Of a DNA stretch of 64,000 nt, positions 1-8,613 are shown piece after piece (positions within the stretch are counted from its first letter, which is position 1; each line of letters starts with the position of its first letter). Under the pieces are notes generated by a model, which saw nothing but the letters and a program-made list of their open reading frames with translations, was not told the DNA's origin and ran no database searches. This DNA comes from Frisingicoccus sp902471845 (lineage in GTDB: Bacteria > Bacillota > Clostridia > Lachnospirales > Lachnospiraceae), in NCBI RefSeq assembly GCF_047030795.1, contig NZ_JBKYIC010000009.1; one strand, 5' to 3'. Both the position numbers and the translations under genes were made by a program.

Positions 1-1
1 A

Positions 2-829
2 ATTTTTTCTTCTATATTAAATGTCATTATGGATCTTTTTATGGTCATTGTGATGCATATGGGTGTTGCCGGTGTAGCGTTGGCTACGATTATTGCTCAG
101 GGGATTTCGGCAGTGATTTCCTTTTCGGTACTTGTCCGGTATTTGAAAAGTCAGCCGGAACAGGGCGTATTGTTTGATGGGAAAATGTTGGGACGTATGG
201 TAAAGATTGCCCTGCCATCCATCTTACAGCAGTCTATCGTGTCCATCGGGATGATGCTCGTACAGAGTGTTGTCAACAGTTTTGGTTCGGCGGCGCTGGC
301 AGGCTATTCGGCCGGAATGCGGATTGAAGGGATTTGTATTGTGCCGATGTCGGCTATGGGAAATGCGGTTTCTACCTTTACAGCTCAGAATATCGGAGCA
401 GACCAAAAAGACCGGGTCGTTCAGGGATATCATGCGGCCTATGGCATTGTCGCCTTTTTTGGTGTACTTATTCTGGTGATTCTGGAGACGTGTAACCGGG
501 GAATCATCGGCGCTTTTCTTGGGGCAGATTCTACAGAAATCGCCTTATCCACAGGCGTATCTTATCTGAGATTCATGGGCCTTTTCTTTACAATGATCGG
601 ACTTAAGATGATTACGGATGGCTTACTCCGGGGTGCGGGGGATATGACGGTGTTTACGATTTCGAATCTGGTAAATCTGGGAATTCGAGTGGCCTTTGCC
701 TTTTTAATGTCTCCGGTTTTGGGGATGCCGGCCATCTGGTATGCGGTGCCTATCGGATGGACAGCCAATTATCTGATTTCATTCTGGGAGTATCGTACAG
801 GAAAATGGCGCCAAAAGCAGATTCGATAG
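2..829 (+). CDS. MATE family efflux transporter, C-terminal part (runs off left edge)
   Basis: The reading frame is open to the window edge, so the 5' end is missing; the first ATG in view at 29 is probably internal. The visible part carries a GVAGVALATIIAQ-type segment followed by several hydrophobic helices, which is characteristic of the second half of MATE (multi antimicrobial extrusion) Na+/H+-coupled drug and metabolite exporters of the cytoplasmic membrane. About 275 of the usual 450 residues are present. The substrate cannot be told. The next gene begins 32 bases later with no terminator between, so cotranscription is possible. Confidence 0.85.
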   Translation: MFSSILNVIMDLFMVIVMHMGVAGVALATIIAQGISAVISFSVLVRYLKSQPEQGVLFDGKMLGRMVKIALPSILQQSIVSIGMMLVQSVVNSFGSAALAGYSAGMRIEGICIVPMSAMGNAVSTFTAQNIGADQKDRVVQGYHAAYGIVAFFGVLILVILETCNRGIIGAFLGADSTEIALSTGVSYLRFMGLFFTMIGLKMITDGLLRGAGDMTVFTISNLVNLGIRVAFAFLMSPVLGMPAIWYAVPIGWTANYLISFWEYRTGKWRQKQIR

Positions 830-861
830 AAGAGAATAAATATATAAAGGAGAAATAAATT

Positions 862-1176
862 ATGGTATGCAGAAGATGCGGAAAAGAAGTTGACCCGGGC
901 GACCGTTTTTGCCGGGCCTGCGGGACACCGGTAAAAAAAGAAGAGACAAATCCTACCGGAGAGAAGCAGGCGGGATATAAAGACGACATTGAAAGTACAA
1001 TGGGACGTTTTGATGGGAAATATATGCTGATGGCCGGAGTTATTCTGGGTGTTTTAATTATTCTGGGCGCGGTGAGACAGATTACTTATACCCATCAGAA
1101 TAAGGCGGAAACATCTGTGGAAACGACGATAGAGACAACGACAGAAGAAACAGCATCGGAGACAGAAAATGAGTAG
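862..1176 (+). CDS. Small membrane protein with N-terminal zinc ribbon
   Basis: A 104-residue protein. Residues 3-20 hold two CxxC pairs (C3/C6 and C17/C20), a zinc-ribbon knuckle of the kind found at the N-terminus of many Firmicute membrane proteins. Residues 55-73 form one transmembrane helix, followed by a short Thr/Glu-rich tail. A strong ribosome-binding site (AAAGGAG) precedes the ATG. The 3' end overlaps the next gene by 8 bases, implying translational coupling with the nuclease. The function is unknown; the ribbon would face the cytoplasm if the helix is an N-in anchor. Confidence 0.75.
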   Translation: MVCRRCGKEVDPGDRFCRACGTPVKKEETNPTGEKQAGYKDDIESTMGRFDGKYMLMAGVILGVLIILGAVRQITYTHQNKAETSVETTIETTTEETASETENE

Positions 1177-1906
1177 AAAACGCAGAACCTCCCGGAGTAG
1201 AAAGAGTAATGCCTTTGGATTTCGGAAGATTGTCGCCGGACTTGCCTTTATCGGTGCTCTGGCGGCCGGATATGGTTCTTACCAGGGGCTTTATCCGAAT
1301 ATATTTACGTCTGCCCGGCAGGTGGAAAGCCTGGAAGAGATTCCCGAGTATGAAGGTCAGCCCTATGTGGTGGTGAACGAGAATGAGCCTTCTTTTAGTG
1401 ACGAAGATAAAAATGGTCCGGCTTATGAATATTACAGCGAACTGGATGCTCTTGGAAGATGCGGCTTTGCGGAAGCTAAAATCAGCCGGGAGCTTATGCC
1501 CGTGGAAGAGCGGGGAGCCATCGGTTCGGTAAAGCCTTCCGGATGGCATACAGTGAAATATGATTTTGTTGACGGTAAATATTTGTACAACCGTTGCCAT
1601 TTGATTGGCTATCAGCTCACCGGAGAAAATGCAAACGAGAGAAATCTGATTACAGGCACCCGGTATATGAATGTGGAAGGTATGCTGCCCTGGGAAAATG
1701 AGGTGGCGGAATACATCGAGCGGACCGGAGACGCGGTCATGTACAGAGTAACGCCGATCTTTGAAGGCGCCAATCTGCTGGCGAGCGGCGTACAGATGGA
1801 GGCCGAGTCTGTCGGAAGCGACGATATACGGTTTAATGTTTATGTGTTTAATGTACAGCCGGGAATTAAAATTGACTATACGACAGGAGAAAGTAGAGAA
1901 GAATAA
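1169..1906 (+). CDS. Membrane-anchored DNA/RNA non-specific endonuclease (Endonuclease_NS_2-like)
   Basis: A 245-residue protein with a basic N-terminus, one transmembrane or signal-anchor helix (about residues 20-38) and an extracellular nuclease domain. The segment at 141-150 (NRCHLIGYQL) matches the His-Leu-Ile-Gly core of the beta-beta-alpha-metal nucleases related to streptococcal DNA-entry nuclease, with H144 the likely general base and N157/N159 region the likely metal site. By family it would cut DNA at the cell surface for nutrition, biofilm or uptake. It overlaps the zinc-ribbon gene upstream, and its stop abuts the ATG of the next gene, so the three form one unit. Confidence 0.8.
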   Translation: MSRKRRTSRSRKSNAFGFRKIVAGLAFIGALAAGYGSYQGLYPNIFTSARQVESLEEIPEYEGQPYVVVNENEPSFSDEDKNGPAYEYYSELDALGRCGFAEAKISRELMPVEERGAIGSVKPSGWHTVKYDFVDGKYLYNRCHLIGYQLTGENANERNLITGTRYMNVEGMLPWENEVAEYIERTGDAVMYRVTPIFEGANLLASGVQMEAESVGSDDIRFNVYVFNVQPGIKIDYTTGESREE

Positions 1907-3268
1907 ATGAGAGCAAAACGTTGGCTCGGAGGAATTCTGATTCTTCTGATATTTATTATACCTATTCAAACTTATGCGGAAATTACAGGGCCGGAAGCAT
2001 TTGACGGGCTGAGTTGGGAACTGGTTCATGAGGAAGAGCTTCATGGCGGAGTGATTCAGTCCATGTGCGTGACGGATAATTATATCATCTGTATTGAAAA
2101 TATGGCGGATAATGCGGAAACATTGGATATTGTTTCTGCTTATTATCGTTACGATAAGGATGCCGACGGCAATCCGGTAGAGCAGTATTCTCTGGCGAAT
2201 CGCGTTCAGGACCGGGAGTGGGAACATGGAAACGGCATGACTTATAATCGCAGGACCAATGAAATCTATGTTTCTCTGTATACGAATACGATCGAAGAGA
2301 ACCGGGGATGTCTTTATGTGATGGACCCAGATACATTAGCATATAAACGGACGATCAAGGTGGCCGATGATTATAATATTCTCGGCATTGATTACATTGA
2401 GGAATCCGACCAGTATGTGATTCAGACCAATGTAGATGCGGGCTACAGTTTTAAAATTCTGGACAGGAATTTCCAGGTGATTGATGACCTGGGGGAATTT
2501 AAGGATTCGACGGTGGGTGTCAATTTCCAGGATTGTATTGTGAGCGGCGATTATATTATCACATTTCCGTTGACACTGGATATGGGTATCGGGGATTATT
2601 TCAGTGTTTATTCCATAAAGGGACGCTGTATGGTCAATGAGACCCGTCTGGATTTTGGAATCGATGAGGGAATATCGGATGAACCGGAATCTCTATGCGA
2701 GATTGGAACGGGAGAGTTTCTGGCTGTGGTCAATATCTATACAGGAAATGCCAATCATGTCGCCCGTTTTTATAAAACTCAGGTGCCTTACTATCATTAT
2801 GTCACGGTGGAGAGTGAGAATGGGCAGGTCAGCGGGACACGGATTCCTGTTCTTCGGGGCGGAAACTGTTCGATTGACTTTACCCCGGACGAAGGTTATG
2901 AATTTTCAGAATTGACGCTGGACGGCGTTGTCCAGGAAATGGCAGAGGATGCGGCAAGTTTCTCGCTGAATAATGTTCAGGGAGATCACAGTGTCAGAGT
3001 AACGTTTACTAAAATACCATTCCCTATCGTTAAAGCTCTGATTATCGCGCTGGCTACATTGGTGGCTATCGCTGCAGTATTCATTATCTTCCGGCGTATT
3101 GAACAGAATTTAAAACGCAAACGCAGAAGAGAAATGCTGGCGAAACGCCGGGAAAGAAATCGACGGAGAGAGCAAATGCTTGAAAAGGAGTTGGATCAGC
3201 TGGAAGAACTGGAGGACATTATCGACAGACAGGACTATAGAAGTCGGATTCAAAAAGGAAAGAAGTAG
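1907..3268 (+). CDS. Secreted, membrane-tethered protein with propeller-like body and InlB-type repeat
   Basis: A 453-residue protein of unknown function. Residues 1-25 are a signal peptide. Residues 30-285 are rich in beta-strand-like repeats with recurrent Tyr/Asp, suggesting a beta-propeller-like extracellular domain (inference). Residues about 295-365 (motif VTVESENGQVSG followed by GYEFSELTLDG) resemble the divergent InlB B-repeat fold. A transmembrane helix at 373-395 is followed by a very basic stretch and a Glu-rich coiled coil at the C-terminus, which should be cytoplasmic. It starts directly at the stop of the nuclease gene, suggesting a shared surface role. Confidence 0.6.
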   Translation: MRAKRWLGGILILLIFIIPIQTYAEITGPEAFDGLSWELVHEEELHGGVIQSMCVTDNYIICIENMADNAETLDIVSAYYRYDKDADGNPVEQYSLANRVQDREWEHGNGMTYNRRTNEIYVSLYTNTIEENRGCLYVMDPDTLAYKRTIKVADDYNILGIDYIEESDQYVIQTNVDAGYSFKILDRNFQVIDDLGEFKDSTVGVNFQDCIVSGDYIITFPLTLDMGIGDYFSVYSIKGRCMVNETRLDFGIDEGISDEPESLCEIGTGEFLAVVNIYTGNANHVARFYKTQVPYYHYVTVESENGQVSGTRIPVLRGGNCSIDFTPDEGYEFSELTLDGVVQEMAEDAASFSLNNVQGDHSVRVTFTKIPFPIVKALIIALATLVAIAAVFIIFRRIEQNLKRKRRREMLAKRRERNRRREQMLEKELDQLEELEDIIDRQDYRSRIQKGKK

Positions 3269-3275
3269 AAATTTG

Positions 3276-3304
3276 TTGACTTTGGTCAAGGGGTATGCTA
3301 CCAT
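3276..3304 (+). promoter_or_regulatory. Sigma-A-type promoter of the nucleoside transporter operon
   Basis: TTGACT at 3276-3281, 17-base spacer, TACCAT at 3299-3304 with a TG dinucleotide placed as an extended -10. The -35 sits in an inverted repeat (TTGAC-N4-GTCAA, 3276-3289). The predicted start near 3311 precedes the riboswitch aptamer by about 15 bases. Confidence 0.6.
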
Positions 3305-3326
3305 GAAAAAGTGATTAAATGCGTTA

Positions 3327-3394
3327 TGCCAATATAGGTTTGGATGTCTGGCCCAAACGTTTCTACCGCACGCCTGAAGTTGTGACTATTGGTA
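3327..3394 (+). ncRNA. Guanine-type purine riboswitch aptamer
   Basis: P1 pairs TGCCAA (3327-3332) with TTGGTA (3389-3394). P2 pairs GTTTGG (3338-3343) with CCAAAC (3353-3358). The conserved J2/3 segment GTTTCTACC is at 3359-3367 and J3/1 ACTA at 3385-3388. Loop 2 ends in GG and loop 3 starts with CC, as needed for the kissing-loop contact. The base equivalent to position 74 is C, which in this family selects guanine or hypoxanthine over adenine, and the base equivalent to 51 is U. P3 is unusually short (about 4 pairs). The downstream transporter operon fits a purine sensor. Confidence 0.85.
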
Positions 3395-3465
3395 CTTAAT
3401 GATAGCTTATTACATTTGATGATTACTTGTTAGAGTATAGTAGTGTAATGGACGCATATTGGCAG

Positions 3466-3498
3466 CAGACTTAAGCAATTAAGTCTGTTTTCTTTTTC
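3466..3498 (+). terminator. Riboswitch-controlled intrinsic terminator
   Basis: CAGACTTAA (3466-3474) and TTAAGTCTG (3479-3487) form a 9-pair stem with loop GCAA, followed by TTTTCTTTTTC. It lies between the aptamer and the lipoprotein gene, the layout of an OFF switch. ACTTAAT at 3394-3400, touching the 3' strand of P1, is complementary to the 3' arm (3478-3484) and could act as antiterminator. Confidence 0.8.
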
Positions 3499-3551
3499 AT
3501 TTTTTGGGCTGTGAAACAAAATAAGGATTCATTAAAAACGGAGGTATGAAA

Positions 3552-4835
3552 ATGAAGTTGAGAAAGTTTTTTGCACTTGCTCTGGCAGTAACAACTGTAT
3601 TGTCCATGAGTGTACTTACCGGATGTTCTTCCAATTCCGGAAGTTCTTCTGACAAAGCTGCAGAAACAACTGAGACTGGCGAATCTGCAGGAGAAACTGC
3701 AGGGAAAGCAACAAATTTAGAGGATATTAAGATTGGCTTTATCTTCCTTCATGATGAGAATTCTACTTATGATAAGAATTTCATTGATGCTGCAAATGCT
3801 GCAAAGGAAGCACTTGGACTTTCTGACGATCAGGTCATCTTTAAAACAAACATTCCTGAGAGCAGTGAATGTTATGAGGCTGCTGCTGATTTAGCAGACC
3901 GTGGCTGCAATATCGTATTTGCTGACAGTTTTGGTCATGAACAGTATATGGCACAGGCTGCTGCAGAATTCCCGGATGTTCAGTTCTGTCATGCAACAGG
4001 AACAACAGCTCATACAGCAGGATTAGATAACTTCCACAATGCATTTGCTTCTATTTACGAAGGCCGTTATCTGGCTGGTATCGCTGCAGGTATGAAGTTA
4101 AATGAAATGATCGCTGACGGCGAATTTACTGAGGATGAAGCAAAGATTGGTTATGTAGGCGCTTATACATATGCTGAGGTTATTTCCGGATATACATCTT
4201 TCTATCTTGGAGCGAAATCTGTATGCCCAAGCGTTACAATGGAAGTACAGTTTACAGGAAGCTGGTATGATGAAACTGCTGAAAAAGAAGCAGCAAATAC
4301 TCTGATCAGCCGCGATTGTAAATTGATCAGCCAGCATGCAGACTCCATGGGCGCACCTACTGCTTGTGAGAGCGCTGGCGTTCCAAATGTATCTTACAAC
4401 GGAAGTACCGTATCTGCTTGCCCGAATACATTTATTGTTTCTTCCAAGATTGACTGGGCTCCTTATTTTGAATATATTGTAAACTGTGTAGCAAATGGCG
4501 AAGCTATTGCTGCTGACTGGTGTAAAGGTATAGGCGAAGGTTCTGTAGTTCTTACAGAGTTAAATGATGCTGTTGCAGCTGAGGGAACCGCAGAAGCTAT
4601 TGCAGAAGCTGAAGAAAAATTAGTTTCCGGTGAATTACATGTATTTGATACAACAACATTTACTGTAGATGGCGCTGCTGTAGATTCTTACATGGCAGAT
4701 GTGGATACAGATGCAGATTACACACCAGATACAGAAGTAATCTCCGATGGATATTTCCATGAATCTGAGATGCGGTCAGCTCCGTATTTCGATCTTCGTA
4801 TCGATGGAATTACAACATTGAATGAAATGTTCTAA
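3552..4835 (+). CDS. BMP family substrate-binding lipoprotein of nucleoside ABC transporter
   Basis: A 427-residue lipoprotein with a signal sequence and lipobox LTGC, then a Ser/Gly/Glu linker. The mature part (from IKIGFIF) has the basic membrane protein/PnrA fold: two periplasmic-binding-type lobes that bind purine nucleosides in characterised members. GGAGG at 3540-3544 is too close to the ATG at 3546, so I choose the in-frame ATG at 3552. It is the first gene of a four-gene importer under a guanine riboswitch, so guanosine, inosine or a related purine is the likely ligand. The gene is relatively AT-rich at wobble positions, typical of a highly expressed binding protein. Confidence 0.88.
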   Translation: MKLRKFFALALAVTTVLSMSVLTGCSSNSGSSSDKAAETTETGESAGETAGKATNLEDIKIGFIFLHDENSTYDKNFIDAANAAKEALGLSDDQVIFKTNIPESSECYEAAADLADRGCNIVFADSFGHEQYMAQAAAEFPDVQFCHATGTTAHTAGLDNFHNAFASIYEGRYLAGIAAGMKLNEMIADGEFTEDEAKIGYVGAYTYAEVISGYTSFYLGAKSVCPSVTMEVQFTGSWYDETAEKEAANTLISRDCKLISQHADSMGAPTACESAGVPNVSYNGSTVSACPNTFIVSSKIDWAPYFEYIVNCVANGEAIAADWCKGIGEGSVVLTELNDAVAAEGTAEAIAEAEEKLVSGELHVFDTTTFTVDGAAVDSYMADVDTDADYTPDTEVISDGYFHESEMRSAPYFDLRIDGITTLNEMF

Positions 4836-4856
4836 GTTATTACATTCACCCAACCA

Positions 4857-4879
4857 GGCGGGGCATTAGCTGCCCCGCC
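4857..4879 (+). promoter_or_regulatory. GC-rich hairpin between binding-protein and ATPase genes
   Basis: GGCGGGGCA and TGCCCCGCC form a perfect 9-pair stem with a 5-base loop. The following CTTCTATATTT is a poor U-tract, so it is either a leaky terminator or an mRNA 3'-end stabiliser. Both are known ways of making more binding protein than ATPase and permease from one transcript. Confidence 0.6.
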
Positions 4880-4909
4880 CTTCTATATTTACGGCATATA
4901 GGAGGAATT

Positions 4910-6454
4910 ATGGAGGAACAAAAAAACGCGGCTATTGAATTGCGCAACATTACAAAAACCTTTGGAAAAGTCGTTGCGAATAAAAATGTCAGCCTTCGTG
5001 TGAACCGCGGCGAAATCCTTTCCATACTCGGAGAAAACGGCAGCGGCAAAACAACCCTGATGAATATGATTTCAGGGATTTATTTTCCGGACGAAGGGCA
5101 GATTTTTATTGACGGTAAGGAAGCAGTCATCGCTTCTCCAAAGGATGCCTTTGATTATAAAATCGGTATGATTCACCAGCACTTTAAACTGGTGGATGTG
5201 TTTTCGGCGACAGAGAATATTGTACTGGGCTTCGAAGAAGAGGGCGGTTACAATATCCGCCGTTCGGCCGAACGTATTCTTGCAATCAGCGAACAGTATG
5301 GTTTTCATTTAGACCCAATGAAAAAAGTATATGAGATGTCTGTCTCCGAAAAACAGATGGTGGAGATTATCAAGGTACTGTACCGGGGCGCAGACATTTT
5401 GATTCTGGATGAGCCGACGGCGGTTCTGACGCCGCAGGAGACCCGGAATCTGTTTGATATTCTTCGGCGTATGCGTGAAGACGGCAAGGCGATTGTTATT
5501 ATCACCCATAAGCTTCATGAGGTTTTGTCTCTGTCCGACCGGGTAGCGGTTCTCAGAAAAGGCGAATATATCGGCACTGTGGAGACGGCAAAGACAAACG
5601 AATCTGAACTTACCGAGATGATGGTCGGGAAAAAGGTTTCGCTGAATATTGAACGCAGTGAACCGGAGAATCCAAAGGAACGTTTGGTGGTGCGCAATGT
5701 TAATTGCCGAGATCGAAACGGTGTGCAGATATTAAAGGATGTGTCCTTTGAAGCGCGTTCCGGGGAAATTCTCGGTATTGCAGGTATTGCAGGAAGCGGA
5801 CAGAGGGAACTCCTGGAAGCTATAGCCGGACTTCAGGCGCTTCAGAGCGGAGAAATTCTTTATTATGATCCGGAGACTGGAGAAGAGAGTAATTTAAGAG
5901 ATAAAACACCGCTTCAGATTCGGGATATGGGTGTACGTCTGTCTTTTGTTCCGGAGGACCGTCTCGGTATGGGACTTGTAGGCAATATGGATATTACGGA
6001 TAATATGATGCTTCGGAGTTACCGCAGCGGCAAATCTGTTTTCGTTAAGCGTAAGCCGCCGAGAGATCTGGCCGAGCATATTATTGAGCAGCTGGATGTT
6101 GTGACGCCGAGTGTCAATACGCCAGTGCGCCGTCTGTCCGGCGGTAATGTACAGAAGGTGCTTGTAGGACGTGAGATTGCCGCATCGCCTACAGTATTGA
6201 TGGCTGCTTATCCGGTCCGGGGATTGGATATTAATTCTTCCTATCTTATTTATAACCTGCTGAATCGGCAGAAAAAAGCGGGTGTTGCTGTTATTTTCGT
6301 CGGAGAAGATCTGGATGTGCTGCTGGAACTTTGCGACCGCATTATGGTCATTGGTTCCGGTAAAATAACAGGAATGGTCGATGGACGGACGGCGACAAAA
6401 GAACAGATTGGTTTACTGATGACAAAAACAGATGGAGGGGAGACGCATGAGTAA
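4910..6454 (+). CDS. ABC transporter ATPase with two nucleotide-binding domains (BMP/nucleoside type)
   Basis: A 514-residue tandem ATPase powering nucleoside import. NBD1 has Walker A GENGSGKT at 41-48, a signature region at 143-150 (MSVSEKQM) and Walker B ILILDEPT at 163-170. NBD2 has a degenerate P-loop (AGSGQRE near 294-300, no lysine), a good signature LSGGNVQK at 409-416 and a Walker B in which the catalytic acidic residue is replaced (VLMAAYPVRGLD, 429-440). Such asymmetry is usual in this family. The ATG follows AGGAGG. It overlaps the first permease gene by 8 bases. Confidence 0.9.
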   Translation: MEEQKNAAIELRNITKTFGKVVANKNVSLRVNRGEILSILGENGSGKTTLMNMISGIYFPDEGQIFIDGKEAVIASPKDAFDYKIGMIHQHFKLVDVFSATENIVLGFEEEGGYNIRRSAERILAISEQYGFHLDPMKKVYEMSVSEKQMVEIIKVLYRGADILILDEPTAVLTPQETRNLFDILRRMREDGKAIVIITHKLHEVLSLSDRVAVLRKGEYIGTVETAKTNESELTEMMVGKKVSLNIERSEPENPKERLVVRNVNCRDRNGVQILKDVSFEARSGEILGIAGIAGSGQRELLEAIAGLQALQSGEILYYDPETGEESNLRDKTPLQIRDMGVRLSFVPEDRLGMGLVGNMDITDNMMLRSYRSGKSVFVKRKPPRDLAEHIIEQLDVVTPSVNTPVRRLSGGNVQKVLVGREIAASPTVLMAAYPVRGLDINSSYLIYNLLNRQKKAGVAVIFVGEDLDVLLELCDRIMVIGSGKITGMVDGRTATKEQIGLLMTKTDGGETHE

Positions 6455-7553
6455 AAAGAAACATGAGCCGAAGTTTCATATCGCCAAGCGGGATGCGCTT
6501 GACTGGTGGAAATCCTGGCTGATTCGGATTTGCGCGGTTGTGGCTGCCCTGATCGTATGCGCATTGGTAACGGTAGTTCTTACCGGAGAGAATCCAATCG
6601 GCGTCTATGTAAAGATGTTTGAAGGAGCCTTCGGAACAAAGCGAAGAATCTGGAGTCTGGTCCAGAATATTGCCATGCTTTTATGTGTATCGCTGGCGGT
6701 AACACCGGCATTTAAAATGCGGTTTTGGAATATCGGCGCCGAAGGTCAGGTACTGGCCGGAGGACTTGCCACAGCGGCCTGTATGATTTTGTTTGGCAAC
6801 AAGCTGCCGAGTGTTGCACTGTATGCTTTAATGATTGTCACAAGCTGTCTGGCCGGTGCTGTCTGGGCAGTGATTCCGGCATTTTTCCGGGCAAACTGGA
6901 AGACAAATGAGACACTGTTCACACTGATGATGAATTATATCGCGATTCAGCTTGTGTCTTATTTTACCTATATCTGGTCCGTACCAAAGGGTTCCGGCCA
7001 GATTGGCGTTATCAACCAGTCAACCCGAAGCGGATGGATGCCGTCTCTGGGCGGATATGATTATCTGCTGAATATTCTGGTCGTAGCGGCTTTGACGGTG
7101 TTTATGTTTGTATATCTTCGAAGCAGTAAACACGGCTATGAAATTTCTGTTGTGGGCGAGAGCGAGAATACAGCCCGGTATGTGGGTATTGATGTAAAGA
7201 AAGTTATTATCCGCACGATGATTCTTTCCGGCGCTATCTGTGGAATCGCAGGACTTCTGTTAGTCAGCGGAACGGATCATACAATTACCAGGGATACAGC
7301 AGCCGGCCGTGGATTTACAGCCATTATGGTTTCCTGGCTTGCAAAGTTTAATCCGCTGTACATGGTTTTGACGTCCTTTTTGATCGTTTTCCTTCAGAAG
7401 GGAGCGATAGAGATATCGACAACTTTTGGACTGAACAGCTCATTTTCTGATATCCTTACGGGAATTATCATTTTCTTTATTATAGGAAGTGAGTTTTTCA
7501 TCAACTATACAATTAAAGTTCACAATTCTAAGAAAGGGGAGAAAGAATCATGA
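6447..7553 (+). CDS. ABC transporter permease, nucleoside/sugar type (first subunit)
   Basis: A 368-residue integral membrane protein of the branched-chain amino acid/ribose permease superfamily (BPD_transp_2), with 8-10 hydrophobic helices and the conserved segment NIGAEGQVLAGGLA, typical of NupB/YufP-type subunits. I start at the ATG at 6447 because GGAGGGG lies 7-8 bases upstream; an ATG at 6432 lacks a site. It overlaps the ATPase by 8 bases and ends in an ATGA overlap with the second permease, so translation is coupled. Confidence 0.88.
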   Translation: MSKKKHEPKFHIAKRDALDWWKSWLIRICAVVAALIVCALVTVVLTGENPIGVYVKMFEGAFGTKRRIWSLVQNIAMLLCVSLAVTPAFKMRFWNIGAEGQVLAGGLATAACMILFGNKLPSVALYALMIVTSCLAGAVWAVIPAFFRANWKTNETLFTLMMNYIAIQLVSYFTYIWSVPKGSGQIGVINQSTRSGWMPSLGGYDYLLNILVVAALTVFMFVYLRSSKHGYEISVVGESENTARYVGIDVKKVIIRTMILSGAICGIAGLLLVSGTDHTITRDTAAGRGFTAIMVSWLAKFNPLYMVLTSFLIVFLQKGAIEISTTFGLNSSFSDILTGIIIFFIIGSEFFINYTIKVHNSKKGEKES

Positions 7554-8536
7554 TAGCATCCTTTATTCAGCGTGCGGTTGTTCAGGGAATTCCGCTTTTA
7601 TTTGGTTCTACCGGAGAAATCATCACCGAAAAGTCCGGTAATCTGAATCTGGGAATTCCGGGAATCATGTATGTGGGCGGTATCAGCGGTGTCATTGGAG
7701 CATTTATGTATGAACGGTCTCTGCCGGATCCTTCTGCAATGAATCCGTTTCTGGCGGTGATCATTCCCCTTTTGACCTGTATGTTGGGTTCCTTATGTAT
7801 GGGATTGATTTATTCCCTTTTGACGGTAACCCTTCGAGCCAATCAGAATGTAACAGGTCTTGCGCTCACCACCTTTGGAACCGGTTTTGGTAACTTTTTC
7901 GGCGGTTCCCTGATCAAGCTGGTGAAAAGTGATATGCCTTCCATCAGTTTGACGGCGACAAGTAACTGTTTCCGGACAACACTGCCATTCGCAAATAAGT
8001 TTGGTCCGGTGGGACAGGTGCTGTTTTCCTACAGTTTTCTTGCATATGTGGCAATCATACTGGCTTTGATCACATCCTATGTGTTGGGGCGAACCCGTGT
8101 GGGACTTCATCTTCGGGCCGTCGGTGAAAATCCGGCAACGGCAGATGCGGCCGGTATTAATGTCAATCGTTATAAATATGTAGCAACCTGCATCGGCAGT
8201 GTGATCGCAGGATTGGGCGGTCTGTATTATGTTATGGATTATGCCAACGGTGTCTGGTCCAATGATGGTTTCGGCGACCGGGGATGGCTGGCCATTGCCC
8301 TGGTTATTTTCGCTATCTGGAGACCAAATCTGAGTATCCTGGGTTCCATCTTGTTCGGCGGTCTGTTTATTATATATAATTACATCCCGAATCTGGGAAT
8401 GAGTGATCAGGAGTTATTCAAGATGCTTCCGTATATCGTAACGATCATCGTGCTGATCATTATCAGTATTCGGGAAAGCCGGGAGACACAGCCTCCGGCC
8501 CATCTTGGCGTATCTTATTTCCGTGAAGAACGATAA
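7550..8536 (+). CDS. ABC transporter permease, nucleoside/sugar type (second subunit)
   Basis: A 328-residue membrane protein of the same superfamily, NupC/YufQ-like, with conserved ITEKSGNLNLGIPG near the N-terminus and GENPATADAAGINV in the cytoplasmic loop that contacts the ATPase. Its ATG overlaps the stop of the first permease (ATGA). It would complete a binding protein, double ATPase and heterodimeric permease importer. It is the last gene of the riboswitch operon; a long inverted repeat follows. Confidence 0.88.
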   Translation: MIASFIQRAVVQGIPLLFGSTGEIITEKSGNLNLGIPGIMYVGGISGVIGAFMYERSLPDPSAMNPFLAVIIPLLTCMLGSLCMGLIYSLLTVTLRANQNVTGLALTTFGTGFGNFFGGSLIKLVKSDMPSISLTATSNCFRTTLPFANKFGPVGQVLFSYSFLAYVAIILALITSYVLGRTRVGLHLRAVGENPATADAAGINVNRYKYVATCIGSVIAGLGGLYYVMDYANGVWSNDGFGDRGWLAIALVIFAIWRPNLSILGSILFGGLFIIYNYIPNLGMSDQELFKMLPYIVTIIVLIIISIRESRETQPPAHLGVSYFREER

Positions 8537-8555
8537 AATTTAAGAAATATTATAA

Positions 8556-8610
8556 TGGAGGGTGCTTTCGGGTAGAAACCGGAACCACCCTCCAACTGCA
8601 TATTATGCAG
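8556..8610. terminator. Long inverted repeat between converging genes (probable terminator)
   Basis: TGGAGGGTG (8556-8564) pairs with CACCCTCCA (8586-8594), continued inwards by TTTCGG/CCGGAA. A second perfect palindrome CTGCATATTATGCAG follows at 8596-8610. It lies between the converging permease and multicopper oxidase genes. There is no long T-run on either strand, so termination is inferred mainly from position and stem stability. Confidence 0.55.
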
Positions 8611-8613
8611 GGG

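Noticed and set aside
1082..2227. 381-codon open frame on the minus strand
   Set aside because: It lies wholly over the nuclease and secreted-protein genes, which have good motifs, signal peptides and ribosome-binding sites; the minus-strand product has no recognisable motif.
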